NCBI GenBank assembly: GCA_029379215.1
Contig: JAQYWO010000036.1
Span: 1-42,679 of the forward strand
Origin: Rhizonema sp. PD37
Lineage (GTDB): Bacteria; Cyanobacteriota; Cyanobacteriia; Cyanobacteriales; Nostocaceae
Reading direction: 5' to 3'
DNA length: 42,679 bases
Under the pieces are notes generated by a model. It was not told where the DNA came from. It did no database searches and saw only the letters and a program-made list of their open reading frames with translations. A program made the position numbers and the translations under genes. Positions 17,408 to 24,306 of the stretch are shown one piece after another (within the stretch, counting starts at the first letter, position 1; every line of letters starts with the position of its first letter).

Positions 17408-17421
17408 AGAGCTAACATTTT

Positions 17422-18684
17422 ATGCGAATTTTAATTTACTCCTACAACTACTATCCAGAACCAATTGGTATCGCCCCCTTAATGACTGAATTAGCTGAGG
17501 GATTGGTCAAGCGCGGACATCAAGTGCGCGTAGTTACGGCTATGCCTAACTACCCCGAACGTCGAATCTATGAAAGCTATCGGGGCAAGGGGTATGTTAC
17601 AGAATACAAAAATGGCGTTCAGATCCAACGTAGTTATATTTGGACTCGCCCACAACCCAACCTGCTTGATCGGTTGTTGCTGGATGCAAGCTTCGTTATC
17701 ACTAGTTTTCTGCCAGCCTTGATAGGTTGGCGTCCAGATGTTATTTTAGCAACCTCGCCATCTCTACCCGTTTGTCTGCCAACTGCGCTTTTAGGATGGC
17801 TGAATCGTTGTCCTGTAATCCTAAATCTTCAAGATATATTGCCGGATGCGGCTATCCAAGTTGGTCTGCTGAAAAACAAATTACTAATCCATTTATTTAC
17901 AGCGCTGGAGAAATTTGCTTATCACACCGCTACTAAAATTAGCGTTATTGCTGATGGATTTGTGGACGACTTGCATAGTAAAGGCGTATCTGACAGTAAA
18001 ATCGAGCAAATTCCCAACTGGGTTGATATCAATTTTATCCGCCCCTTGCCGAAAGAAAATAACGCTTTCCGTGCGGCACATAACTTGAACGGCAAATTTG
18101 TCGTGTTGTATTCTGGTAACATTGCCCTGACTCAAGGCTTGGAAACTGTAATCAAAGCTGCTTCTACGTTGCGGCATATTCCAGATATTGCCTTTGCGAT
18201 CGCAGGGGAAGCAACTGGATTGCAGCGCTTGCAAACAGCATGTCTTGAATGCAGAGCAGATAATGTTTTGTTACTGCCGTTTCAACCCCGCGAACAATTG
18301 CCTGAAATGTTAGCAGCTGCGGATGTAGGTTTGGTAGTGCAAAAGAAAAATGTTATATCTTTCAATATGCCATCGAAAATTCAAGTACTACTTGCCTGCG
18401 GTCGCGCCTTACTTGCATCTGTCCCGGACAATGGTACAGCAGCAAAAGTGATTAAACAAAGTGGCGGCGGAGTTATCGTTCCTCCAGAAGACCACGAAGC
18501 TTTAGCTCGAGCGATTTTAGACTTGTATAAGCATCCAGAAAAAGTTAAAACTCTGGGTTACAACAGTCGCCAATATGCAGTTGATCAATACGCCTTTGAG
18601 CAAGCGTTGAATCAATATGAGTCTTTATTTTACTCGGTGACAGCAGAGGCAGAAGCAATTAAATCAGCAGTTGTGTCAAATTAG
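17422..18684 (+). CDS. Glycosyltransferase, WcaI/WbuB-like (GT4)
   Basis: A 420-residue GT-B glycosyltransferase. The N-terminus, MRILIYSYNYYPEPIGIAP and then LAEGLVKRGHQV, is the WcaI/WbuB type used in colanic acid and O-antigen assembly. The acceptor half is 1-200. The nucleotide-sugar half begins about 225 with VLYSGNIALTQGLE. The usual E-x7-E motif of GT4 is not kept; in its place is SFNMPSKIQVLLACG (near 312-326), which is normal in this subgroup. It follows the STAS-sugar transferase and may add the second sugar to the lipid-linked primer, but a terminator and a leader hairpin lie between, so it probably has its own promoter. Confidence 0.9.
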   Translation: MRILIYSYNYYPEPIGIAPLMTELAEGLVKRGHQVRVVTAMPNYPERRIYESYRGKGYVTEYKNGVQIQRSYIWTRPQPNLLDRLLLDASFVITSFLPALIGWRPDVILATSPSLPVCLPTALLGWLNRCPVILNLQDILPDAAIQVGLLKNKLLIHLFTALEKFAYHTATKISVIADGFVDDLHSKGVSDSKIEQIPNWVDINFIRPLPKENNAFRAAHNLNGKFVVLYSGNIALTQGLETVIKAASTLRHIPDIAFAIAGEATGLQRLQTACLECRADNVLLLPFQPREQLPEMLAAADVGLVVQKKNVISFNMPSKIQVLLACGRALLASVPDNGTAAKVIKQSGGGVIVPPEDHEALARAILDLYKHPEKVKTLGYNSRQYAVDQYAFEQALNQYESLFYSVTAEAEAIKSAVVSN

Positions 18685-18705
18685 CAATTCAAGAAAGAAC
18701 ATTGA

Positions 18706-18905
18706 TTATTGCTTACTTACTTGAAAAAGAAGTGCTTCCAAATTTGTCAGTTCAACAGCGCCGTTGAGAGGTTCTCCGTTCATTGCCAACCTGGGAGTAC
18801 CATCAACTCCAATCTAAGAGTGCCAATTGAATATCTTTCTGAATTGCTGTGTGAGCCGCATCCAGCCGCAGTCTCGAACGCTCACAAATCCGAGAAGAAT
18901 CCTGA
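18706..18905 (-). pseudogene. Thioredoxin-fold (DsbA-like) C-terminal remnant
   Basis: Directly downstream of moaE on the same strand lies protein-like sequence in two frames. The first part reads DSSRICERSRLRLDAAHTAI and then QKDIQLAL before a stop. One frame over, GVDGTPRLAMNGEPLNGAVE and LTNLEALLFQVSKQ lead to TAA at 18708-18706. GVDGTP followed by NGEPLNG is the cis-proline region seen in DsbA/thioredoxin-fold proteins. The catalytic CxxC half is missing, so this is a frameshifted, N-terminally deleted remnant. Plus-strand reading of the same bases gives nothing known. Confidence 0.6.
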
Positions 18906-19397
18906 TCAACAACTTTGAGCTTCGCAAGCACCAATACTAACCCAGGTACTAGAACCGTCTGCCCAATGTTCTTTCTTCCAAATGGGAGCATTGTGTTTGA
19001 GGGTATCAATTGCATATTGGCAAGCTTCAAATGCCTCTTTCCGATGAGGACAGCCTATTGCAACTAAAACGCTGATTTCTCCTATTTGCAAGCGCCCAAT
19101 CCGATGATGGATAGTTACCCGATTCACATTGCTCCAATGAGAGCGAATATCCGCAGCAATTTGATAAAATACCTGTAGTGCCATTGGCTCGTAGGCTTGG
19201 TACTCTAAGGACACCACAGGTTTACCATTAGTTTTGTTGCGAACCATACCACTCATGACGACGACTGCGCCGTTGGCTGGATCATCAGCCTGTTCGTAAG
19301 CGGACTCAATAGATAATGGTGCAAATGTAATTGCAAAGCAATCTTCGGCTCTTGGTTTAATTGGAGAGGCAAATGTATTTGTCAAAACTGAGCTCAT
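18906..19397 (-). CDS. moaE: Molybdopterin synthase catalytic subunit
   Basis: MoaE, the large subunit of molybdopterin synthase, adds two sulfurs from the MoaD thiocarboxylate to cyclic pyranopterin monophosphate in molybdenum cofactor synthesis (needed, for example, by nitrate reductase). The core motif is HHRIGRLQIGEISVLVAIGC (97-116) followed by PHRKEAF. The catalytic lysines K134 and K141 are seven residues apart, as in E. coli K119/K126. At 163 residues it has about ten extra N-terminal residues. No moaD or other moa gene is beside it, and a remnant of an unrelated gene abuts its 3' end, so the locus seems rearranged. Confidence 0.95.
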   Translation of the reverse strand: MSSVLTNTFASPIKPRAEDCFAITFAPLSIESAYEQADDPANGAVVVMSGMVRNKTNGKPVVSLEYQAYEPMALQVFYQIAADIRSHWSNVNRVTIHHRIGRLQIGEISVLVAIGCPHRKEAFEACQYAIDTLKHNAPIWKKEHWADGSSTWVSIGACEAQSC

Positions 19398-19614
19398 TTA
19401 AGATACATTCCTATCAAGGATTTATATAATTGAGCCAACACCAGGCATTATAAATGCGTGGATTCTGGCGCTCGAGTTGGGAGTGTGTTTCGAGTTTAAT
19501 CTATGTAACATCTACGTACATGTGATATTATATCAAACCTATTCCTACTCATATGCTCTCGAAGCGTTGAGGAAAAGAAATTGTCAACTTTATTTTGAGA
19601 ATCCAGTTAAAGAT

Positions 19615-19655
19615 GCAAAGTCTACTGGATGGAAGATTCCATCTGGCGAGCTTTG
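19615..19655. repeat. Stem-loop repeat, copy A
   Basis: GCAAAG-TCT, then ACTGGATGGA (19624-19633), loop AGAT, TCCATCTGGC (19638-19647), GAG-CTTTG. Compared with copy B it differs at several paired bases, yet pairing is kept, including two double changes (T-A to C-G and G-C to A-T). The unpaired TCT/GAG internal loop is unchanged. Confidence 0.7.
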
Positions 19656-19697
19656 AGCCGCTACATTTGAACTCTCCAAAAACGGACAACCGTCTTC

Positions 19698-19737
19698 GTG
19701 AAGCTCGCCGGGGTCAGCTTCAAGAGGCAGACTTCAC
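19698..19737. repeat. Stem-loop repeat, copy C (inverted orientation)
   Basis: GTGAAG (19698-19703), CTC, GCC, a 16-base centre, GGC, AGA, CTTCAC (19732-19737). Read from the other strand it has the same order as copies A and B: outer stem, TCT, GCC, centre, GGC, GAG, outer stem. The outer stem differs from copy B at two pairs, with pairing kept. The inner stem is mostly lost. Confidence 0.6.
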
Positions 19738-19779
19738 CTCCGATAAAGGCGGTTGATCTGTCGTGTTGTTGCGATTGTT

Positions 19780-19821
19780 GCAAAGTCTGCCGGACAGAGG
19801 ATTCTGTCCGGCGAGCTTTGC
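19780..19821. repeat. Stem-loop repeat, copy B
   Basis: GCAAAG-TCT, then GCCGGACAGA (19789-19798), loop GGAT, TCTGTCCGGC (19803-19812), GAG-CTTTGC. The inner ten pairs and outer six pairs are perfect, separated by the TCT/GAG internal loop shared with copies A and C. Confidence 0.75.
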
Positions 19822-20162
19822 GTCAATAAACGCCTCAAAATGCTCCCAGATCGTCGAATGAGCGTGAGGATTTTGTATCTCTGTTGTCCGTTTTTGGCTC
19901 TTACTCTCCCAACCCCTAACCATAAGACAGCACCTAAGTCCATCAAGTTCTTACGAACTTATGCCTCAATGCGCGTGATGCCATGCTTGAAGGAGGAAAT
20001 TTAGAAATTTCTGCTCTGGTATATTTTCCTTGATGAAAGAAGAGCCAAGATGCATCTTGAGGTGGCTGTAAATCCATACAAACTTCAAACTATATGAACT
20101 GCTTGACTCAGATCTTGCACCAATGTCTCAAGAGCGAAAATTAAAATACAACCATTGACAAA

Positions 20163-20297
20163 GCAATGACTGCTTGCGATGGCTTTAAGGCGTTAGCAGT
20201 ATATGTCCAATAAAAGGATAAAATTATTATGGTAATTGTTGATAGGATGATGCCAAATATGGATGGAGCGACTAATATTAATCAACTCCAAAAATAA
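20163..20297 (+). pseudogene. Response-regulator receiver-domain remnant
   Basis: In one frame the plus strand reads AMTACDGFKALAVYVQ, TAA (20211-20213), then KDKIIMVIVDRMMPNMDG and ATNINQLQK to TAA at 20295. This aligns with the end receiver domain of the hybrid kinase at 24307 (AVTANDGIEAIALYAEYRDK, then IAIVLTDMLMPSMDG), including the phosphoacceptor region DxxMPxMDG. Only the middle of a receiver domain is left, with an internal stop, so it is a dead fragment. The rest of 19398-20353 holds the repeats listed and no intact gene. Confidence 0.65.
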
Positions 20298-20353
20298 TCC
20301 GCACTCCCTTTCCTCCCTGGCCTCCTAGCCTCCTAACTCTTAACTCTCCAAAG

Positions 20354-23300
20354 ATGACTAATTTGATTCTGGTTGTAGACGATGACAATTTTACACGAAT
20401 GCAATTGCGGAATTTGCTAGAACAAGCAGGGTATCGGGTAATAGAGGCAAGTCATGGCGAGCAAGCGATTGAAGAGTATAAAAAAAAACAGCCTGATTTG
20501 GTGCTACTAGATGTTTTAATGCCAGGGATGGATGGAATAACCTGTTGCGCTCGATTACAAACACTTCCCGGTATTGCCAACACACCTGTGTTAATGATTA
20601 CAGGGTTAGACGGCAAAAACTCCGTAGAGCAGGCTTTTGCTGTTGGTGCTACAGATTACATTACAAAACCAATTCACTGGCAAGTCTTACGTCAAAGAGT
20701 AAGTCGTCTTCTCGAAGCCCGTCGCACAATGGAGGAATTACGACAACAAACCGAACAGGCGCAGAGTCGGGAAGAACAATTCAGGATGGCACTAGAAGCA
20801 GCCCAAATGAGTATTTGGAACTGGGACATCTTAAACAACCAAGTTACTTGGTCGGAGAGATCGAGAGCGCTGTTTCGTTTGGAGGATAGTACTTTTGAAG
20901 CCTTTATTGAATCCGTTCATCCTCAAGACCGCGATTTCGTTAAGCGTTCGGTAAAGCAGGCGATGCGGGAAGGCACACAATACGATATTGAATTTCGTGT
21001 GGTTTTGTCTGACAACACTATTTGCTGGATGGCAAGCAAAGGCGTTGTCTTTCACGACTCCTCTGGAGCGACGATCCGGATGTCTGGGGTAGACATAAAT
21101 ATCACGAAGCGCAAGCTTGCAGAAGAGGCTTTAGAAGTTTATGCAAACCGACAAGCACTTTTGGCAGAGCTTAGTCAACTGGCACTTTCTGGGATAGATC
21201 TGACCACGTTGATGCATGAAACAGTTATCCTCATTGCTCAAAGCCTTGGAGTTGAGTATTCTAAAGTCTTAGAACTACTACCAGATGGTAATTTCCTACT
21301 GCTGCGAGCAGGAGTAGGATGGCACGAAGATCTTGTAGGAAAAGCAAACGTTAGTGCTGAAATGAATTCGCAAGCTGGCTACACTTTGATGTCCCACGAG
21401 CCAGTGATTGTCACAGATATCCGGACTGAAAGGCGTTTCTGTGAACCACCTTTGCTTCATCGGCATAAAGTACTCAGCGGTATCTCAGTGATTATTCATG
21501 GCAAAGAACGTCCTTTTGGCGTATTAGGAGCACATTCAACACAAGTGCGTGTCTTTAGCAGAGATGATGTTTACTTCTTACAAGCAACTGCTAATCTGTT
21601 AGCTACCGCTATTGAGAGGCAGAAGGTGGAAGATGCTCTCAGGGAAAGCGAACAACGCTGGCAGTTGGCTATGCGGGGTAATAATGATGGCATTTGGGAT
21701 TGGATTGCAAACCCTAATAGCGAACTAGATGCTGAGTTTACTAATTTTGAGAAAGTGTTCTTCTCAACTCGTTGGAAGGAAATTCTTGGTTATAATGACC
21801 GTGAAATTTCCAACAATTTAAATGAATGGGCGATGCGCGTGCATCCAAATGATATTAACAGGGTCAAACAAGTCATTGCCGAGCACTTTGATAGGAAAAC
21901 CCCTTTTTACATTAGTGAGTATCGCATCCGGTGTAAAGATGACAGCTATAAATGGATTTTGGATCGGGGTCAGGCGCTATGGGATGAAAATGGTAAAGTC
22001 TTGCGTATGACTGGTTCCCACACTGATATTACAGAGCGCAAACTGGCTGAGGAAAAGTTACACCAGAGTGAAGAGCGTTTTCAAATAGTTGCCCGTGCCA
22101 CGAACGATATTATTTGGGACTGGGATTTGATGACGGATCAGATCTGGTGGAATGAGGGTACACAAAGACTTTTTGAGTTCAAGACAGAAGCAGGAGAGAC
22201 ATCAAAGTGGTGGTTTGAACACATACACTCAGACGATAGGCAGAGAATTGTTTCCGGTATCCAAGCGGTGCTCGCCAATGGGGAACAATTTTGGTCAAAT
22301 GAATACCGCTTTCGCCATAGCAGTGGTTCTTATGCTTATATATATGATCGCGCTTATGTCGTTCGCGATCGCACAGGCAAACCAGTAAGAATGATCGGGG
22401 CAGTGATGGATATCACGGAGCGGAAGCAGGTACAAGAAGAGTTACTGCGCCAAAACTTGCGCTCAAAATTATTTGCCGATGTGACATTAAAAATTCGGCA
22501 ATCTTTACAAATTGATGAAATTCTTCAAACTAGTGTTACAGAGGTGCAAAAGCTCCTCCAAGCTGATCGCGTCTTAATTTTTCGCGTGTGGTCTGATGGT
22601 TCGGGAATTGTGGTGAAAGAGGCAGTCGTTCCTGGCTTTCCTGGTATTTTAGGGGAAAATATCACTGACCCTTGCTTTCAACTAACTTACATTGAGAAGT
22701 ACCGTCAAGGGAGAATTAGTGTCATTAGCGACATCCATCTGGCTGATATCGAACCTTGTTATGTGGAATTTTTACAACAATTTTCTACCAAAGCCTACCT
22801 GATTGTCCCAATTCTTTTACAAAATGAACTTTGGGGGTTACTGATAACTTATCAGTGTACCAGTCCTCGTCAATGGACTGACTGGGAAACCGAACTTTTG
22901 CAACAATTAGCAAATCAAATGGGTATTGCACTAACTCAAGCCAAAATGCTTGAACGTGAAATCAAGCAACGGGAAGAACTCAGCCGTTCCAATGAGGAAC
23001 TGCAACAGTTTGCCTTTGTCGCCTCCCACGATTTGCAAGAGCCTCTGCGGAAAATTAAGACATTTGGCGATCGCCTCAAAGTAACCTGTAGCGATGCGTT
23101 TACCGAACAAGGACGTGATTACTTAGAAAGAATGCAGAATGCAGCCCGGAGGATGCAGGCGTTGATTGAGGACTTATTAATACTTTCGCGAGTCACCACA
23201 AGAGCACAGCCTTTTTCAAGAGTGAATCTTACCCAGATAACGCATGAGGTATTGTCGGATTTGGAGGTGTTGATTCAGCAAAACCGGGGACGTGTCGAGG

Positions 23301-23686
23301 TAGGCGAGTTACCCACTATTAAAGCTGATCCAATACAGATGCGTCAATTGCTACAAAACCTGATCAGCAATGCCCTCAAGTTCCACCGTCCTTCTGAACA
23401 GCCCGTTGTCAAAGTTTATAGTCAATTTCTTCGTGGGGTGGATGGTACTGAACTCTGTCAAATTATTGTGGAAGATAATGGTATTGGGTTTGACGAAAAG
23501 TATCTAGATCGCATCTTCAACGTCTTTCAAAGGTTGCACGGTCGTAGCGAATACGAAGGGACGGGTGTCGGCTTAGCTATTTGCCGAAAAATCATCGAAC
23601 GTCATCACGGTAGGATTACCGCCAAAAGCAAACCACAGCAAGGAGCGAGTTTTATAATCACACTGCCGATTCATTCTCATGCCTGA
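20354..23686 (+). CDS. Multi-sensor hybrid histidine kinase with a DXCF cyanobacteriochrome-type GAF domain
   Basis: An 1,110-residue sensor kinase without membrane segments. Domains in order: receiver (1-122; phosphoacceptor D53, K105), PAS/PAC (141-256), GAF (about 265-424), PAS/PAC (430-562), PAS/PAC (570-692), second GAF (about 703-865), HisKA with H892 (ASHDLQEPLRKI) and HATPase (N1006 in LISNALKFH, DNGIGF from 1041, GTGVGL 1069-1074). The second GAF has DPCF with C774 and, 28 residues later, C802 in EPCYVEFL, plus KYRQGRISVISDI and ECTSPRQW-like SPRQW. That is the two-cysteine layout of DXCF cyanobacteriochromes, which bind a bilin and sense blue to green light. The kinase core is of the Cph1 type, and an Rcp1-like regulator gene follows 154 bases downstream, a likely partner. 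Confidence 0.9.
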   Translation: MTNLILVVDDDNFTRMQLRNLLEQAGYRVIEASHGEQAIEEYKKKQPDLVLLDVLMPGMDGITCCARLQTLPGIANTPVLMITGLDGKNSVEQAFAVGATDYITKPIHWQVLRQRVSRLLEARRTMEELRQQTEQAQSREEQFRMALEAAQMSIWNWDILNNQVTWSERSRALFRLEDSTFEAFIESVHPQDRDFVKRSVKQAMREGTQYDIEFRVVLSDNTICWMASKGVVFHDSSGATIRMSGVDINITKRKLAEEALEVYANRQALLAELSQLALSGIDLTTLMHETVILIAQSLGVEYSKVLELLPDGNFLLLRAGVGWHEDLVGKANVSAEMNSQAGYTLMSHEPVIVTDIRTERRFCEPPLLHRHKVLSGISVIIHGKERPFGVLGAHSTQVRVFSRDDVYFLQATANLLATAIERQKVEDALRESEQRWQLAMRGNNDGIWDWIANPNSELDAEFTNFEKVFFSTRWKEILGYNDREISNNLNEWAMRVHPNDINRVKQVIAEHFDRKTPFYISEYRIRCKDDSYKWILDRGQALWDENGKVLRMTGSHTDITERKLAEEKLHQSEERFQIVARATNDIIWDWDLMTDQIWWNEGTQRLFEFKTEAGETSKWWFEHIHSDDRQRIVSGIQAVLANGEQFWSNEYRFRHSSGSYAYIYDRAYVVRDRTGKPVRMIGAVMDITERKQVQEELLRQNLRSKLFADVTLKIRQSLQIDEILQTSVTEVQKLLQADRVLIFRVWSDGSGIVVKEAVVPGFPGILGENITDPCFQLTYIEKYRQGRISVISDIHLADIEPCYVEFLQQFSTKAYLIVPILLQNELWGLLITYQCTSPRQWTDWETELLQQLANQMGIALTQAKMLEREIKQREELSRSNEELQQFAFVASHDLQEPLRKIKTFGDRLKVTCSDAFTEQGRDYLERMQNAARRMQALIEDLLILSRVTTRAQPFSRVNLTQITHEVLSDLEVLIQQNRGRVEVGELPTIKADPIQMRQLLQNLISNALKFHRPSEQPVVKVYSQFLRGVDGTELCQIIVEDNGIGFDEKYLDRIFNVFQRLHGRSEYEGTGVGLAICRKIIERHHGRITAKSKPQQGASFIITLPIHSHA

Positions 23687-23840
23687 TTTTATTTATTTTA
23701 AAAGGGTTTTCTATATCATTACTATCTTAAAAAAGATTACTATACCTTTAAAGGATGATTATTTTACGATCATTATCAAGAATTTGTTAAGTTGAATCAT
23801 CAATTCATCCTCATAACCCACGCTAAGGAGAAAATGCAGA

Positions 23841-24290
23841 GTGAAGGGTCGGCAAACAACCGTCACAATTTTGATGGCTGATGATGATGATGACGACTGT
23901 ATGTTGGCTCGTGAGGCGTTGATCGAAAGTCGATTGGCAAACGAGTTGCGTATTGTTAACGATGGTGAGGAGTTAATGGATTATCTCTATCATCGTGGTC
24001 AATATACCCTGGAAAGTCATTCACCGCGACCAGGTTTGATTTTACTAGATTTAAATATGCCTAAAAAAGACGGTCGTGAGGCGCTCAAAGAGATTAAAGC
24101 CGATCCTCATCTCAGGAACATTCCAATTGTGGTACTAACAACCTCCAAGGCAGAGGAAGATATCTATCGTTCTTATGATTTGGGTGCAAACTCTTTCATC
24201 ATCAAGCCAGTGACTTTTGCAGCACTAGTTGAGGTGATGAAGACAATAGGAAAATATTGGTTTGAAATTGTCGAACTGCCTCTATTATAA
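23841..24290 (+). CDS. Rcp1-like single-domain response regulator
   Basis: A 149-residue CheY-like receiver with no output domain, of the Rcp1 type that takes phosphate from phytochrome-class kinases. The acidic pocket is ADDDDDD (13-19), the phosphoacceptor D70 in LILLDLNMPKKDG, the switch residue T100/T101 in VVLTTSKAEEDI and the lysine K122 in FIIKPV. The insertion LYHRGQYTLESHSPRPG between 49 and 65 is characteristic of Rcp1. The start is GTG at 23841 with AAGGAG at 23825-23830; an ATG at 23834 is in another frame. It lies between two kinase genes, and its end overlaps an in-frame extension of the next gene, so the three are probably one operon. Confidence 0.93.
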   Translation: MKGRQTTVTILMADDDDDDCMLAREALIESRLANELRIVNDGEELMDYLYHRGQYTLESHSPRPGLILLDLNMPKKDGREALKEIKADPHLRNIPIVVLTTSKAEEDIYRSYDLGANSFIIKPVTFAALVEVMKTIGKYWFEIVELPLL

Positions 24291-24306
24291 GCAATGGGAG
24301 ACAGAA

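Larger units (their letters stand above)
19676..19897. mobile_element. Possible 222-bp MITE-like element
   Basis: CCAAAAACGGACAAC (19676-19690) has its exact 15-base reverse complement at 19883-19897, and the same four bases CTCT stand outside each end (19672-19675 and 19898-19901), as a target duplication would. Inside are stem-loop copies C and B. No transposase frame was found; open frames inside look like chance. CTCT is low in information, so the duplication could be accidental. Confidence 0.45.

Noticed and set aside
18709..18918. 69-codon plus-strand frame downstream of the WcaI-like gene
   Set aside because: The minus strand of the same bases reads as a thioredoxin-fold remnant; the plus-strand frame is its shadow.
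19615..19821. CRISPR or integron attC array
   Set aside because: Copies are unevenly spaced, one is inverted, there are no spacers of constant length, and the AAC/GTT core boxes of attC are absent.
19720..20004. Several 67-83 codon frames on both strands
   Set aside because: They run through stem-loops and inverted repeats and overlap one another; no protein family likeness.
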